A stretch of DNA of 60,405 nucleotides from Polaromonas sp. (GTDB lineage: Bacteria > Pseudomonadota > Gammaproteobacteria > Burkholderiales > Burkholderiaceae_C): the NCBI RefSeq assembly GCF_018780625.1, contig NZ_JADMJK010000074.1, positions 1 to 60,405 on the forward strand. Direction: 5' to 3'. The translations under genes were made by a program, and so were the position numbers. Under the pieces are notes generated by a model that was not told where the DNA came from, searched no databases, and was given only the letters and a program-made list of their open reading frames with translations. Every line of letters begins with the position of its first letter. Positions within the stretch are counted from its first letter, which is position 1. Positions 60,336 through 60,405 of the stretch are shown here, piece by piece.

Positions 60336-60405
60336 ATGACCTACCTGCCGCCCCACTTTGAAGAGACCGACACCGCCGCGCTGCACGCGCTCGTCGCCGC
60401 CTGCC
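60336..60405 (+). CDS. PaiB-type FMN-binding regulator, N-terminus only
   Basis: First 23 codons before the window edge: MTYLPPHFEETDTAALHALV, the typical start of PaiB/FMN-binding negative transcription regulators (MYxPxHFxExxxxxLxALI). The rest is outside the window. ATG 60336. Confidence 0.7.
   Translation, partial: MTYLPPHFEETDTAALHALVAAC

Overview
The window is a chromosomal segment of a betaproteobacterium, most likely a Comamonadaceae member close to Polaromonas. This rests on recalled family gene orders (mutM–dynamin–mutY, gmk–rpoZ–rsh–greB, ureABCEFG), a bidirectional TTGAT/GTCAA (FNR-type) signal and moderately high GC; I could not run a search. It is almost entirely protein coding, with five tRNA-class features (Gln, Met, Arg, Ser) and no insertion sequence, prophage or CRISPR array that I can see.

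Layout. 1–12.8 kb is housekeeping: prs (cut by the edge), tRNA-Gln, ispE, lolB, a TPR protein, mutM, a dynamin-like GTPase, mutY, rapZ, recN, nadK, hrcA, tRNA-Met. 12.9–31.5 kb is a low-oxygen/energy-stress block: five universal stress protein genes or domains, a soluble histidine kinase with its NarL-type regulator, a lone receiver, an FNR with intact Fe-S cysteines, a CbpM-like protein, a MacB/HlyD-type ABC exporter, Hsp20, a BON protein, a zinc alcohol dehydrogenase, PHA synthase, a phasin and a beta-CASP metallo-beta-lactamase RNase-like protein. Seven FNR-type sites sit in front of these genes, so the block reads as one regulon around its own FNR; it resembles the low-oxygen-activated (lxa) locus known from Burkholderia cenocepacia.

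31.6–40.9 kb is again core: tRNA-Arg, greB, rsh, rpoZ, gmk, yicC, a Ser/Thr kinase–PP2C phosphatase pair, a scar of RNase PH (rph), rdgB, hemW. 40.9–47.1 kb is the most unusual region: a divergent locus that looks like a remote relative of the Pseudomonas Fap functional-amyloid system (Gly-rich secreted protein, two small secreted proteins, periplasmic C39 peptidase, FapF-like outer-membrane pore) together with a VpsR-like sigma-54 activator. A near-consensus sigma-54 promoter precedes the Gly-rich gene and a perfect FNR box precedes the pore gene.

47.2–51.9 kb holds tRNA-Ser and the urease operon ureA-(small His-rich membrane protein)-ureBCEFG, without ureD; ureC carries an in-frame palindromic insertion. 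52.2–60.4 kb has a long structured leader ahead of a small gene and infA, a DUF502 protein, a small zinc-ribbon candidate, a Cas4-like/DinG-like helicase, an EF-hand protein, an acidic protein, a PerM-type transporter, a second zinc alcohol dehydrogenase and the start of a PaiB-like gene. A degenerate roughly 48-base interspersed repeat appears at gene ends and apparently inside coding sequences (lolB, the urease small gene).
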